Assembly: GCF_000247695.1 (NCBI RefSeq)
Contig: NW_004624843.1
Span: forward strand, 2,862,361 to 2,926,360
Source: Heterocephalus glaber
Lineage: Eukaryota; Chordata; Mammalia; Rodentia; Bathyergidae
Length of the DNA: 64,000 bases
Reading direction: 5' to 3'
Both the position numbers and the translations under genes were made by a program. The notes beneath the pieces were generated by a model, which was not told the DNA's origin, did no database searches, and saw only the letters and a program-made list of their open reading frames with translations. Positions within the stretch are counted from its first letter, which is position 1. Each line of letters starts with the position of its first letter. This document shows positions 11,151 through 24,139 of this stretch, piece after piece.

Positions 11151-13199
11151 ATAAGGCATGCCATTAATCATCATTTGAAAAATGACTGATTTGTTTAGCA
11201 AGGGAATAATCATTACTTGAAGGTCAGTTTATCATAAAATATATAGGATGCTAAGTTAGTAGGAAAAATTTCACTATGTCATGATATAGCATTTAAATTA
11301 ATATTTTCAACTGCACACTACCTCATAGACACAATGGATCATAGATAACTGGGTCATTCCCTAGTGCAGTGTAACTCGATGGACAGGATGAATGAAAGCC
11401 TTCAATGTATTTTGGAAGCAGATACAATGTTTAAAAGAGAACAAATACTCTTAAGAGTAAACAATGGTCCCCAGACATGGAAGACTTCAACATAACCTGA
11501 TTGATATTATTGATATATCTTAAAAGAAGAATGCTTTAATTGGTAGGAGAAAACTGAGAGACATGAAGACAGAGCAAATGAGAGTTACTAGTAGAAAACA
11601 ACAAGGCCGTCAATTGGGAAATATTAAAAATGGTAATTAATCATGGCAACGCCCAAATCATAGAGTATATGAACACACAGATACTGGGATAAATATTGCC
11701 GGAAATGGCTTCTTTTTGGTGATCTTGAAAGCTTTTAAAAAACTAACCAGATGGCAAATGAGTGCAGTGGAGAGGCAGTATATGTCCGCTATTGGCGAAG
11801 TTTGCCTAAATGTGAGTCTTGCAACTGTAGTTCTTACTTAATTACTCAATTGTCTGTTCGCTGTGTCCCTCCTGGATGTGTTCATCGAATATAAGTGAGA
11901 AACACCGGGCTACACTACTGGGGTCAGAGGGTTCCTCCAAATCTAGACCCACATTATATCTGAAGGAGAAAGTTAGGCCTGTCCTTCAGTCCTTGATTCT
12001 CACACTTAATGTCTGATTAACGATGTCTGACTTCCAACTCATTTTCCTCACCACTTGGTGAGAAAACAGCACTGGTGAGTAATTCTCCATTTGTTACCCT
12101 ACAGCATTCTTGGCACTCCATTCACTACCCAAAAAAGTTGCTGGTAATGATCAGAGTCAAATCACACATGAGTGGCAATTTGGCCACTGACATTTAAAAT
12201 TGCATTGTTCCCGTAGATATTTATTTCTGTAGTTAGAATTCCAAGTGTTTTCCTTGCCATAATACTCTGCTGTTGTTATTTCCATAGAGCATTACATCTC
12301 TGGGATTACAACTGGGTTTTTGTTTTATCCCCTTGCCAAAATTGAAATGCTTAGAAAGGAGCTTAACAGAGTATGCTCGACAGATAACTTAGCTGAGTTC
12401 ACAAGTTCAAGGAACACATCAGCATGAACATGCCAAAGAGATTTTTGAGAACACAAAATAACCCAAATAAAAAAGCTAATAATCTCATAAATGCGTGCAG
12501 GAGATCAAAAGCATTCTTACTTATAAACTAATTATAAATAACCGGTTCTCTGATATGAGGGAAGAAAATGTTTTGTTTCTAATAACATCAAACAGTCAGT
12601 GAAATTTTTACTAAGGAAATGTTTATCATTTTAAAAGGTATTTATTATTATGTTTGTGATGCACATATTCCCATATGAACACTAATCTTCACTGGAGCAG
12701 GTAGGGGAAAGAAAAAGATAGTAGAAGTATGTGTTAAAACCCATTGCATACTATGAGAGCCAGATTGCCTGAAATTACATCTTTAGGGCCATACAGATAG
12801 CAATATTACCCTATGAACAATTTTTTATCATCAGGTCTAGAATTCATAGCTGGTTTATGAGTTCTGTCCTCCCCAGTTCCATCTTCATTTTAGCACTTAC
12901 TAAAAAATAGTCCTGAATGAATATTTTCATTATATCAATAAAATTCTTTATCTCAGAGGTAAAAAATAATGTCTCAAGGCTGTCAGCCCCAGTATGATTT
13001 CAGTGGAAATGGAAAAAGTTTTTCAACCTAAAAGCCATTTTCTCGTCAAGACAAAGGTGAAAGAAAGTTCCAGGAAAACTTCCAGGGACACCTTAAAAAA
13101 TCTATATAAGATATGTATGTGTTCTGCATGCATCCTTATGTATCTTTGATAAAGTAGTTCAGACACACAAATTTAAAAGTGACCAAACCCAAAGAATAA
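11151..13199. other. Unassigned non-coding stretch
   Basis: About 2 kb between two antisense LTRs. I saw no repeat family I could name, no long frame and no RNA gene. Confidence 0.55.
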
Positions 13200-13601
13200 T
13201 GTTTTAGTCACTTTTCCTCATGCTGAGACACAACACCCAACACAACAAATTAAAGGAGGGAAGATTTATTTTGACTAAAGGATTTCAGAGGATTAGGTCC
13301 ATAGTCAGCAGGCTTCGAGACTGGGGGGGAACAGTGGAAGAATTTGGCAGAGGAAAGCTGCTAATGTGGTGTGGCCCAGAAGCAGACAGTGGAGGGAGGA
13401 GTCTGGGAGGGAGATAAACCCTTCCGGGTCACGGCCCCGCTGACCCACTTCTGAGCAAGAAAACTTTCCATTCGGCTATGAACTCATCAGTGGATTATTC
13501 CACGGGTGGGTACAGTGCCCTCATGACACAATCATGATCCAAAAGCCCCACCTCTGAACTTACAAGGCTTTTGGAGGACATTCTAGATCTAAACCATAAC
13601 A
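13200..13601 (-). mobile_element. MaLR LTR, antisense (MST-like)
   Basis: It begins TGTTTTAGTCAC and includes reversed TTTATT at 13265-13270, 'gatttcagaggattaggtcc', and near the end 'ccccacctctgaacttacaa' and 'aaaccataaca'. These are typical antisense MaLR landmarks. It has diverged from the 10717 copy in U3. A 65-codon frame inside it is incidental. Confidence 0.8.
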
Positions 13602-13734
13602 AAGAGCAGAGCTTCCAGCCTATTACCTGTGAAAATGAAGTAAAGTAGTAGCTACTCTACCCAGTCTCGGACAGTTTTTAGTTTGTCATAATTTTTACCT
13701 TCTCCCTTCTGCACCTGATTCTCTTTCCATTCAT

Positions 13735-13930
13735 TAATTTATTCTGCAAATATTTATTGAATGCCTTTTTTCCCCAAACACTATTCCAGGCACTTGGAAT
13801 ATAATCAGCAATCAGAACAAAGACTCTTTCACTCAATATATATTCACAATTATATCAAGTGAGGAAGTCAGACAATAAGCATAAAGCTTTATGGTATTTG
13901 GGATAATAACAAATGATACGCAAAAATATG
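13735..13930 (+). mobile_element. Ancient interspersed repeat, family not named
   Basis: It matches the widespread mammalian motif order 'caaatatttattgaatgcc', 'ctattccaggcacttggaat', 'atcagcaatcagaacaaag', then a 'cagacaataagcataaa' segment. I recognise the repeat pattern but cannot assign the family with confidence. Confidence 0.4.
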
Positions 13931-14049
13931 GAAGTGAAAATTTGGGGACCATAACAGCTCTAAATAAGGTGCTTATAATATTCATCACTGAGAGGGGAAA
14001 ATAGTACAAAGATTCAAACAAAGCATGAACAGTAAAGTAGGTACACAAA

Positions 14050-14565
14050 AAAAGATGCTCATCACCAACAGCCATGAGGGAAGCACAAATCAAAATCACA
14101 GTGAGATGCTCCTCTATACCTCCTGGGAAGACTGTACTGAAAATAGACAATGACGACTGTTGGCAAGGATGGAAAGAAACAAGAGCCCACATTTACTGCA
14201 GGTGAAAATACAAACAGGTGCAACTGCTTTGGAAAATAGCCAACAGTTCCTCCAGAACTAAGCATAGGTACTAATATGTCTCATCAGATTCTCTCTTAGG
14301 CATATACTGAAGAACAAGGAAAACTGTATCCTCAGAACAACTTGTGCACAAGTTCTCATAGAGCATTGTTCGTAATAGCCAACAAGTGGTAACAACCCAA
14401 TGTCCTTATGGATAAACACAATGTAGTACATCACAATGGTAGAATATTATTTGGTAATGATGCAAACTCCAGGAGAGCATTAAATGGTCTTGAGAGTCCA
14501 GAGTGAGTAAATAAATTAATAAACTATATGCAAGTGAATTATAAAGGCTGTTGGACATGCCTGCT
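14050..14565 (+). mobile_element. Old L1 ORF2 end and 3' region, sense
   Basis: A decayed copy of the end of L1 ORF2 is visible in order: 'tcaaaatcacagtgagatg', 'gactgttggcaaggatgg', 'cagttcctccagaactaa', 'ttaggcatatactga', 'ttcgtaatagccaacaagtg' and 'gtagaatattatttggtaat'. Stops and small indels in every frame make it non-functional. Confidence 0.75.
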
Positions 14566-15550
14566 TACAGCTTTGAGGCTTTCTCACTTTCGTAGCTTCT
14601 CTCCAGCCCACTAGATGTAAAGAGATGCTCTGCCCTTCATGCTATTATGCCTGCTCTTGCAAATGTTCCATATGGATAAAGCTTGCCTCTGAGTGCTCCA
14701 TGCCAGGTGTCTGTGTCAGAGGAAAGGGACTGATGACAGACCAGCATTCAACTGGTGGCCTTGATTCCTGTCTCCACCACCGGGAGAGGATACAATTGTC
14801 TCTTCTCAAAAATAAGGAGTCCGTACTGGTCTAGTGACACTCTAGGAAGCATTTGGTGAAGCTATAGTGGGGTGCTTTTATAAATCTTCTAGTCCTTCAT
14901 GCACATGTTGAAATGTATAATACTGTGAATTAATTTCCAACTAGATAATAAGCAAAGCCAGGACATGCATTGATGTTTGAAACTGTTTGTGTGTAGGTAG
15001 GGTATACTATCTACTTTTTTTCAGAAAATGAAAGGAAACTTCTTAAAATGTGCTTTTTAAAATAGGGAGCTTGGGACTAGTGCTTGGAGAAACAGGTAAC
15101 AAGGTGGCCTCTGCAGTGACACACAAAACACACCACCTCCTAACTCTTCTCCCACAAGACTGCCTCAGCATCTCATTTGCTACAGATTCTCAGACCAGGC
15201 ACAACTACCGTATGTACAAAAACAAATGCAAGCATGCCTTGGAAACATAGGTACCAATCACAACCATCTCCAGGGAGACCACACTGATCTCAGTCCCAGC
15301 CCTCACACTGCCTCTGGAAGCAGATCTGCCACAGCTCAGGGCCACAGTCACAGAAGGAGGGGGGATTACAGCAGGACAAACCCAATAGCTAATGGTAAAA
15401 TTCTAGGCAGCATCATGAGAGTCCCTTTCTCCAACTTAGACCTCATCCATGTGTTCATGGCTCAAAGATTCAGCTACCATTAAGATACACACCACAATTT
15501 TATATTTCTTTTCTCATGTGCTCATAACTACAAATTACAAATGGGGTCAT
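14566..15550. other. Unassigned non-coding stretch
   Basis: Short frames at 14625-15483 overlap each other and lack recognisable domains. No repeat identified. Confidence 0.5.
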
Positions 15551-15554
15551 CGGT

Positions 15555-15790
15555 TCCATGATAAGTTAAGAGCAATGACTTGTATTTTGGATACAGTAGC
15601 AAGCTCTTGCTGCCTTCTAATCCATTCTTCATTCCATTGCCAGAGTGTTTTTGCTAAAGTACAAATCTTAGTTTATTACTTATGTAAAACTTTTTAAATG
15701 TTCTCCATAGCTGGGATGAAGTCCAGTTTTCTTAGACAGTTTGGTTGAGCAAGCCCTGCCTACTTCTCCAGACTAAACTTTCCTGTTACA
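15555..15790 (+). mobile_element. L2 LINE fragment, sense
   Basis: The L2 3' order is visible: 'ccattgccagagtgtttttg', 'aaagtacaaatctta', 'gggatgaagtccagttttct', then 'ccctgcctacttctccaga'. Confidence 0.6.
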
Positions 15791-16110
15791 ATACCTATAG
15801 GTGAGGAGAGCCATGAAGCCTGGCAATTACCTGGAGTAGGCAATATACTAGATACAAGTTTCTGTACCAAAGGAAGTTTGAGTCATTTAAATAGCCATAA
15901 TCACTGATAGTGAGGCAGGAGGAAAAATCTGGAGAAAGAAGGACCCACCTTACAGCCCGCTTTTTTGGGCTAGTTCTGAGGCATAAGGTAACCAAAGAAA
16001 CCACTGAGGAGAAATAGAATGGCACACTTTGAAGTTCACTTTCTGAGACTAAATCTACCTTCTAAGCTAAGCATTGCCCAAGACCAGAAGTTCAGGTGTA
16101 ACTTAGGTTG
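15791..16110. other. Unassigned non-coding stretch
   Basis: No element recognised between the L2 fragment and the LTR at 16110. Confidence 0.45.
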
Positions 16111-16529
16111 TGCATAAGTCCTGGGACACACATCCCATGTTTTTCTGCAAACTTTGGCCAATTCCAACCCTAATTACCAGGTAATTGTCTATGCAGATTT
16201 GATACCCACTGCCTACTGCCACCACCCTTTCCCCATCCCCCACCCTTCTGGGCAAGGTCAAAAACTCCCCTGCCCAATAGAGGGGCCGAGTCAAGAGAAC
16301 TCACTGACAGGGCTCATACCTCAGATCAACCCCTCAAACCCTTTGGTTATAACTCTCAACCCCAACCTCTCTTGTGCTATGAGATCTTCTCACTGGCCTA
16401 CTTTCACCCTGTGGAATATATCTTTTCTCTTTCAAATAAATCTTTGATCTTGCTGCTAATTTGGGGTGTCCTGCTCAATTGTTTGTTTAAGTCATCAAGA
16501 ACCCAGACAAGTCCTCCAACCCAGTAACA
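16110..16529 (+). mobile_element. Probable class I ERV solo LTR, sense
   Basis: The right half has gammaretrovirus-like LTR layout: a C-rich U3 end, 'cctttggttataactctc', a polyadenylation signal in 'tttcaaataaatctttg' (AATAAA at 16435-16440), then a T/G-rich U5 'gggtgtcctgctcaattg' and a close of 'ccaacccagtaaca'. It is different from the MaLR LTRs around it. The left boundary is uncertain and no internal retroviral region follows. It could instead belong to another LTR class. Confidence 0.5.
16435..16440 (+). terminator. LTR polyadenylation signal AATAAA
   Basis: AATAAA is in the R position of the probable ERV LTR, directly followed by a GT/T-rich downstream region. Confidence 0.5.
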
Positions 16530-17990
16530 GTAGTGACCCTTTGAACATCCCTAAGCCATCCCATCATTTTATATCCCTATATCTGGCAAACCAGTGGTAG
16601 CCATGACAGCTAATCAGAGATTTGTATTCCTGGGATGCTAATAAATCATGAGATTTTCTAAAGGAAGGGCACTAAAGAAAAGAAGAGCAGGAGAATCTGA
16701 AGGACTTTTTCCACACTGATCCTTGCCCTTGGACTGCTCTGAAGTAGTGATGTTCAATGTCATTTGAACAAATATGTGCTTGCAGCTGGGGTCCAGGCAC
16801 TGCCTGTCAGGAGAGTTTTCCACTATCATGGTATTGACTGTGCTATGATTTGATTTGTCCTGTGTGTAAATAGGAGCCATAAGTTATGGGAACTGCTTGA
16901 TGAAGACTTGCTGGCCATTGGCTGATAAAAAGCAAATAAAGTGGGCTTCTTCAAGAAGATGCTGCATCCCAAAACATGGCCCAAATTGGTGATATATCTG
17001 AAATACCTTAAGATACACTATGTATCACATATTTAACACTAAACTTAACTATGAAAAACAAACATCAAGTCACACAAGCCTTTTGGGTCTCATAATTACC
17101 AGCTATAGGATTCCGATGTATCATCAGTCTCCATCTGCCTGGAGTCTTTCATTGGAGGAACTTTCCCTCTCCCTCCTGTGATGAAGCAGTCTAACAAATG
17201 ATCCCATCGGTCTTCTTCATTAGAAGGGTGACTCTAGACCTAAGTTATGCCAGTAAAATCTTTCTTAGAACTTTTGTTACATCAACTGGGAAAGACTTGC
17301 TCACTACAATTTGGGATCCTGCATAGACAGCCTGTAACTTTAACAACCAGGTAGACGTACCAGGAATGGATACCAGGTACCAATTCATCTTGCAGAAATC
17401 TGTGTCATCCCTGCTGACACCCTCACATCCCTCCCCTACTTCTTCCTGCGTGGGTTATTTATAGTTCACAGAGGCTTTAGTCATTTTTTCCATTTGATGT
17501 GTTTCTGAGAGCTTAGGGTCTATGTGCTTTCATGGCAGGTTCCCTTGTGGGACTATGCTGGGCAAACCTTGTCCCACTGTGCCCCAGAGACTTCTAGGAT
17601 TGACCACTCACCTCTCATGGCTTGGACTTTTCTACAGTTCCAAAGACACTCTTCTTTTGTGCTGAAACTTAACAGAAGTCACTTCATCGTGGAAGCTCTT
17701 TCTACACATTTCAGTTCACCATAAGACCTCTAAACAAGAATCTAGCTTGTCTTAAATATGTGAAGAATACAGACCAAATGTAAAGGATCTGCTTCTGATA
17801 ACATGGTATATTAATTTTATTACATTGAAATTATTCATTGTTATAGTATATAATTACATACTTCAATCAAAGTATAAAAATGTGAGTAAATGAGATTGAA
17901 CAAGTGAATTAATGTTCTAGTGGGTGGGTAAACTTATGAATGAATACTGAAACAAATAAAGATGGCACCATCTCAAAAGCAACCCATGTG
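16530..17990. other. Unassigned non-coding stretch
   Basis: No recognisable gene or repeat. Frames of 66-80 codons at 16638-16880 and 17524-17724 have no motif support. Confidence 0.5.
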
Positions 17991-17994
17991 GTGC

Positions 17995-18115
17995 CAGTTG
18001 CTACACTCATGACTCTCTTGGCTATTATTTCATTCCCTCCTCACAATAGCTCTATAAAAGCACTGAGACCAACTCAAATTACTTGCAAAATGTCACCTGG
18101 CCAGAAAATGAACTT
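17995..18115 (-). mobile_element. MIR SINE fragment, antisense
   Basis: The reverse MIR core is visible: 'ttatttcattccctcctcac', 'aatagctctataaa', 'ctgagaccaactcaaattac' and 'caaaatgtcacctggcc'. Confidence 0.5.
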
Positions 18116-19124
18116 TGTCCACAGGTTTGTTTCATTCATGGGTCCTTGTTTTTTTCCAACACCACAGTGCATCACCCAGCGTTGGGTCATGAGGGGCTCC
18201 TCTTTCCATTCACACCAACAGAATGTGGGTTCCTGTCTCAGGATCACTAGGAGGATATGGGAAGCAGCCAGCGACAGACAGGGGCAATTCTATTTAAAAT
18301 ATTTTGTTTGACTTAAAAATCCATGAAAAGTTTGCCTTGTAGTAGTCCAAAATATGGTTACGTTTTAGAACTGTCAGATGAATGTGGTTTTGCTGTTGCT
18401 TTTATTATGTTTGCTCCAGATAGTCTAAGGGGAAGGGAGACTTTGCAACAAAAAGAGGGCCATAGCCTGACATAAAGACACACAAGGCTTTTCTCGGGCA
18501 GTTCTTCAAGTGGCACTACTTAGGCCAGGATCCACCCTGGGAAAGGAGACCTTTCTATAAAGTCAGATTTTATGCCTTAGTGAACAGAAAAATATGTGCC
18601 ATTTTCAGCAGGCAAGGGCACCAATTTCTCCATGATCTGCAAAGCATTAGAGGGGATCAAGCTCAATCTTCTAAATCTGGGCCCAGAAAGCTGGTGCTAA
18701 TTCAGTTGCTTCAAATTCTATTCTGCTTTCCTAAGCAAGGAAAGAATTATGGCAGGACCAGCCTTAGATTCAGATGGACTCTTCACAGGCTCAGGGGCTG
18801 GAAAATACTTCAAATCAAAGACAGCATACGAGGAGGGAAAAGTACCATTTTAGCAAACAGCACCTGTGAGAGACAAGGGAGAAGACTGCCCCAGCGTGAG
18901 AGCAGGTTAAGCTGTTACATTTCTTCTGGGCCTTTTTGAAGAAAGTGTGGAAAAGCCACAGCCCACTTCTGCACCAGAAGCCGCTGAGCACTAATTTTCA
19001 GAAGCGTCAAGAGCACTCTGAGTTCAGAAATCAGGAAACCCATTCCTCAGCTGAAGCACTCCGGCGAGTGGGAGGCCCCGTCCTTCACACCACAGCAAGA
19101 GAAGCTTGGAATACAAGCTACCCA
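18116..19124. other. Unassigned non-coding stretch
   Basis: Contains frames of 119 and 75 codons (18580-18939 and 18936-19163). Their predicted products show no domain, signal or membrane pattern and the second runs into an LTR, so I do not call a gene. Confidence 0.45.
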
Positions 19125-19430
19125 CTGCTCTGCATTAAATTATATCCTTTCTCCAAAACGTGAAGTCCTAACCCCTGGTACCTCAGAGTATACTGGATTC
19201 GAAGATAGTCTTCACTGTAGTAATCAAGTATTTAAAAATTCCATTGTGATGGGCCTTACTCCAAATGTCCTTTTTAAAGAGGAAATTTGAAGACTGTCAT
19301 CTGAATGTGAAACAGGTCATTTACAAGCCAAGAAGAAAGATCTGGGACAACCCATTCCCTCACAGCCCTCAGAAGGAACTAACACCACCAACACCTTAAC
19401 TTGAGAGCTCTTAAATCCAGAATGGAGGCA
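19125..19430 (+). mobile_element. MaLR LTR (MLT1/MST-like), sense
   Basis: The landmark order is 'aagtcctaacccctggtacc', 'cagagtatactggattcg', 'agaggaaatttgaaga', 'cccattccctcacagccct', 'cagaaggaactaacacca' and 'acaccttaacttgagag', which fits the body of a MaLR LTR in sense. The 3' end with its polyadenylation signal is missing. Confidence 0.75.
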
Positions 19431-20022
19431 GTAAGGTCTGCTGTTCAAGCAACCGGTTTGCAGGAACTTGTTATATCAGCTTTGGAAAATTAATACACCC
19501 CAATACACCCCCTCTCAAGGGTGTGTGGACATCAGGGCATGGATTAAGTGCAGACCACAAACAGACCTCGGGAGCAAAGAATATGAACCTCTCGAGAGCA
19601 ATAAGAATTAGCAGACTTGGATTGAAAAATAAATTTAAAAGACAAGGAATAAAACTCAAATTAAACCTGTGATTGGAAATTCTACCATTGTAATATCTGG
19701 TCTTTGAAAGAAGGTAACAAGATTTATGATGTTATCCTTCAAGCGCGTATCTATAGATGTTTGCTAGATTTACCTCTGCTGGGAAAGTTTACTTAATTTA
19801 GCTTAAGTTCACAGGTCAAGTATCCTGGGTGGTTGTTGGCTAATGCTGGCAACCACCATGGAGATGGTAAAAACCAAGATTTTCCTTCTACCTTCCTTTG
19901 GACTTGAGTTATTACTATTTGTATCTTTATCTGAAAAGTGACATAAGTTTTCCATGGGAAATTGATCGTGGAAGAAGATTTATGTTCGAAGTGGGGGTGT
20001 GTAATGTTGATATTTCATTTTA

Positions 20023-20152
20023 TTTTTCTGGGGAAGGAGATAAAGCAAGGATAGGAGGAGAATAAAAATGATCAAGATGCCATATGTACACGTACTGATT
20101 CCCCAATGAATGTAATTATCATGTTTTACAAACTTAGAAAAAAGTAATACTA
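20023..20152 (+). mobile_element. Short L1 3'-tail insertion, sense (130 bp)
   Basis: It begins in purine-rich 'ggggaaggagataaagcaag', passes 'ccaatgaatgtaattatcat' (also seen in the longer L1 tail at 52290) and ends A-rich. TCATTTTA flanks it at 20015-20022 and 20153-20160. An 8-bp AT-rich repeat is only moderate support for target duplication. Confidence 0.6.
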
Positions 20153-20160
20153 TCATTTTA

Positions 20161-22035
20161 ATACTGGAAGATACAATACAAGGCCTTTGACAATCTCTAA
20201 TAGGAAAATTTACAGGTGACTGGACGGAATTTGGGATCAGAAATATAATAAGGTATGAAATTTTAGCCTTGGGAAAAAAATGGCCATAGAATTTGAATAA
20301 GATGCTATTCTAACCAATCCAAAATGCCTGCTGCAAATCTACAAAACCCTGAAGTCCTCTTAGGGTGAACAGGGCAGGCAGTGGTAACAGAAGTTGGGGC
20401 TAAGCATATCCTCAGCACCAGGAACAAGCCACTGTTTCTAGATTACGCAGAAGCACCATCTAAAAAGGCAGGCATGAATTCCCTCAGACATGGCTGTCTT
20501 AAAGTGAGTCTATTTACAGGGAGACAATTAGATTAGACACGCTTTTCTAATCCTCTCCCCGACACAGTGGTAAGACTCTTCCCAGCAAGCCAAATTGACT
20601 CTGTCACCAGCCTGCATGTACAGCAGCTGTTTAAATTCACAGACAGTTTTTAAAGAAGATTTAGAAGATACTCAGAGTAACCCAGGATCAATATAAGAGG
20701 AGCCGTGCCACATCTCTGAAATTGCTCTGCCCACCTCACAAAACGTTTGTGACTTCATTTCATGCAAAGTCAAGGGTTCTTCCAAACCAATGAACCCATT
20801 TGCTTTTGCTTACAAGTGTTCATCCCAAGAAGACATGCTGAAGTGAGCTAGAGATCTGCCTGTTGAATGCAAAACGTTCTCTACACAGCCCTCCAGGAGA
20901 GTGACGTCCACCTGGAGTGAATTAAAAAGTGGCATGGAACGCTCCCTGTACCTTTGGCCAGTACTTCTCAACTGAATTATCATGGTAGCTGAATGGAACA
21001 CACACAAGAAGCTGTCTGTCCTTGGAGAGGAGTTGGCTGAACAGAAGTCACCACAGGTAAGCAAAACCCAAATTACCCATGATGCTCCCCAGAGGGTCAA
21101 GAACAGAACTTGCGTCTCAGAAAGATCCACAGTTACCAACAGCTGGCAGGGCCATCAGCTTCTAGCATGTCCACACCCCTTGCCTGGCACAGGAAAAGCA
21201 AACATGTTATGGGAATAAGAGTGACCAAAAAAAATCCAATTCAAAAGTTAGTCACTGAAGTTGTAAGATTGAGTGATTCATTTAAAAGAATATAAAAGAA
21301 AACAACTTGAGCAAGTATGTACGCACGTGCCAGAATCCACGACAGCATCCCAGCTGACTCTGCAGCTGGGGCCCCATGCCCGTCCAATCACTCAAAAAGA
21401 AATGAGTGATGATATTGCCAGCTCTGGATACCAGCCCAAGTACCCCTCCAATCATGTTGATCATCTCACCAAGTGAAAGGCAGTGGACTCACCACAGATC
21501 TAACAAATTGCCCTTTTCCGATACTGGGAAAGATTGCAAAGCAGCCAATGGGAACATCTTATTTTTACAAAATGCTTGATTTTGTTAAGTTTGAAAAGAT
21601 AAATTTAGAAAATGAGAATAAATGAATAACAGAAATAAGTACTCATGTGCAATGTTCTATAATTAATGTTTGCTTGAACTTCTAGTTTTTCACATGCATA
21701 GAAAATCTAATGCAGTAATGGTAGAAGTATAACATACAATATCATTTGTGTTTTTGTTTTTCACTTAATATTGTCATCAGCATTTTTTAATTTGTCTGTG
21801 TTGTCCTCCTAGCTCTTATTTTTTAAAAGCTTCATAGTAGTCCTCTAATAAATGTGCCAATTATCTCATACAGGATAGTTTCTCTGTCCTCACATTTCCC
21901 ATTAAATCTAACATTATGGTAAAATTTAGATGAGTAATCATGCATCTGCTGGTTAGTAAATGAAATGTATTGTCTTAAATAGTTTATATGTATTAATTAA
22001 TTTAATCCAAAGTGAAGAGGCCCTGTGAAGTGTGT
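20161..22035. other. Unassigned non-coding stretch
   Basis: About 1.9 kb without recognised repeats. A donor-like CAG/GTAAGC lies at 21054-21062 at the end of a short open frame, but no matching acceptor or conserved protein was seen. Confidence 0.5.
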
Positions 22036-22039
22036 GCTT

Positions 22040-22800
22040 ATTTTCAAAAAGCTTTTACTCACATATATTTGGAGTGCATGATGTTTACATTCATCCGTTT
22101 CTCCCTCCTTCGATCTCTAGATCCCCTTTCCCCATTTCATTATTATTAGTTAATGTTTACACATACAAAGACTACATTCACTGAAGGTAGTTGGTATATG
22201 TACAAGATGCCTCTTAAATCTTTTTATGTGCCCTTCCTTTCCCCCTCTGGCTCTTCTCCCCTTCCATTTGCTTAAGATAAATCTTTTCATCAATCTTTTA
22301 TTTTGTTTTTTATTTGTACTTTGGATTACTGAAATGATCAAAAGATTATGGTATTTAAACTTGTGTAAAAAAAATTTTAAAAAAACTTGCGTGTTTGTTT
22401 TAGTTCATTTAAATTATGTTTTCAAGGTGTGTCCATTTTTCTACAAATGTCTAATTTATCCTTTGTTATAGCCAAATAGTATTCCCTTATGTATAGATAC
22501 CACATTTTCTTTATCCATTCATCTGCAGATGGACATATAGGCTGCTTCCGAGATTTAGCTGTTGTAATGGTGCTATTACGAATTGTCCTATTATGAATTT
22601 AGCTATTATGAATATATAAACATTGGTATGTATGTATGTATCTCTGTAATATGACGTCTTTAGCTCTTTTGGAAAGATACCTAGAAGGAGAATACTTGGG
22701 TCAAATGGAATTTCTATTTTTAGATTTTTGAGAAATCTCCGTAGTGATTTCCATAGTGGTTGTACTAATCTACATTCTCAGCAACAATGTAGAAGCATTC
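22040..22800 (-). mobile_element. L1 3' UTR and ORF2 C-terminus, antisense
   Basis: Reading on the minus strand, the right part holds the end of ORF2: plus-strand landmarks are 'gccaaatagtattcccttat', 'tctttatccattcatctgca', 'acatataggctgcttcc', 'gaatacttgggtcaaatgg' and 'ttccatagtggttgtactaa'. The left part is the 3' UTR, with a polypyrimidine tract at 22222-22268 that is the complement of the L1 polypurine tract. Frames are broken. Confidence 0.8.
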
Positions 22801-22804
22801 CTTT

Positions 22805-22925
22805 CTGCTTGTCCATCTGAGGAACTTGAGGCACAAAGAAATTACCCAGCTACAGCAGCAGACCAGAGCATTTATCCAAGGGAATTGAGCCTGTGCTTTC
22901 AGCCATACTCTGAACGGCATCTGCA
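22805..22925 (-). mobile_element. MIR SINE fragment, antisense
   Basis: 'tgaggaacttgaggcacaaa' is followed by 'gaaattacccagctacagca' and 'gagcctgtgctttcagcc', which is the antisense MIR core and right end. It abuts the L1 fragment on its left. Confidence 0.55.
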
Positions 22926-23149
22926 CATAATTTTTCTTCTCCTCTTGTACAGGATTGTTGTTTTTCTCAAAGATATATTTTCTGAGAAGTATAATAAGTG
23001 TACCAGGAAGAAAGAAAATTGCAAAGGTTCCCAGGTTGCTTCGCAAAAATGTTACAGATACTATACCAGTCATTTTCTCCTAAGTTTACACTGTATTAGA
23101 TTCATCTTACATTTGCTACATTTTTTGACCAATAGAGTATGACTTCTCC

Positions 23150-24130
23150 ATTTTTTCTGATGACTAGTTTTTTCTAATAATTAACTCTACATTATCCAAC
23201 TTTAATACTGTTAACTTAAATTTGACTAATTTCTACTAATTTTGTTTAGATGCTCATTCTTTAATTTTGCAGTGCCTTTTTAATTTTTGGTTCGTTTCTG
23301 GTAAGCAGATAATTGTTGAATTGATTTTTTAAGTCCAATAAATTCAGACTGCTTTTCCACCATATTACTGGTATAATTCAGAATACCAAATTATATATTC
23401 ATATGATACATTATAAATTCATATTTAAAACTGATCTACATATCAAATAGTTTTCTGTTCCACTTGTCAATTTTTGGCACTGAGTCCTATTTACTTCTTA
23501 AAATTAACTTGTGAACATTTCACATTTTCAGTTTAAAACCATGAGAATAATCAAATTACTATATGAAAGACCTCAAGTAAAACTTTTTGGATACAGAATA
23601 ACTTGGAAAGAAGGAAAAAGGACATTTTGGTATAATGATTTTTTAATCTCTCATAGTTACATTTCAATCTAGAGTTTTAAAAATCTTCTTTGAAGCAACT
23701 TCACAAATTTGTATTTTTCAGTAAATTCTGTATTTGCTGAATTTTGAGCACAGATTAAAATAAATTTTAAATGCTGGTCTCTCATATTTACGGCTATATC
23801 TGTGACTGTATCTTTTTGATTACCCATTCCACCTATTTGAAGGTAGCTGTGTTAGTGTACTTAACTCTGGGTCTTACGTTATTTAATATATTACAACATT
23901 TCTTGTCTTTCATTATTTATATGACTCACTACCTTTATTTTTATCTTCATGAGCACTGTACCCTTCCCTCCAGCCTCTTGTCAAGGAATCTGCTGTTGCT
24001 GTTCTTTAACTCTTGAATTGAGAACCATTTTCCCCCTTTATTCATCTTCTTGATAAAATAATAAAAGCTGCAGTCAGTCATACTCCACCAATACTGATGA
24101 ACAATGTGATTATAATCATTATTTTTAAAC
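23150..24130 (-). mobile_element. Old L1 DNA, antisense, heavily decayed
   Basis: The clearest part is 23150-23420, where 'tttctggtaagcagataatt' followed by 'ttttttaagtccaataaatt' matches a known region of old L1 read on the minus strand. The rest to 24130 has the same T-rich composition and is included with less certainty. Confidence 0.45.
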
Positions 24131-24139
24131 CAGTTTAAT

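Noticed and set aside
18580..18939. 119-codon frame rich in R, Q and S
   Set aside because: It has no recognisable domain, and a similar basic composition arises easily in non-coding mammalian DNA. No promoter or splice context.
20982..21062. Possible exon ending at a consensus splice donor (CAG/GTAAGC)
   Set aside because: A single donor match is common by chance; there is no clear acceptor, no conserved protein segment and no second exon.
22625..22640. Short GTAT tetranucleotide repeat as a regulatory element
   Set aside because: It is only about four units and lies inside the antisense L1, so it is most likely local drift in L1 sequence.
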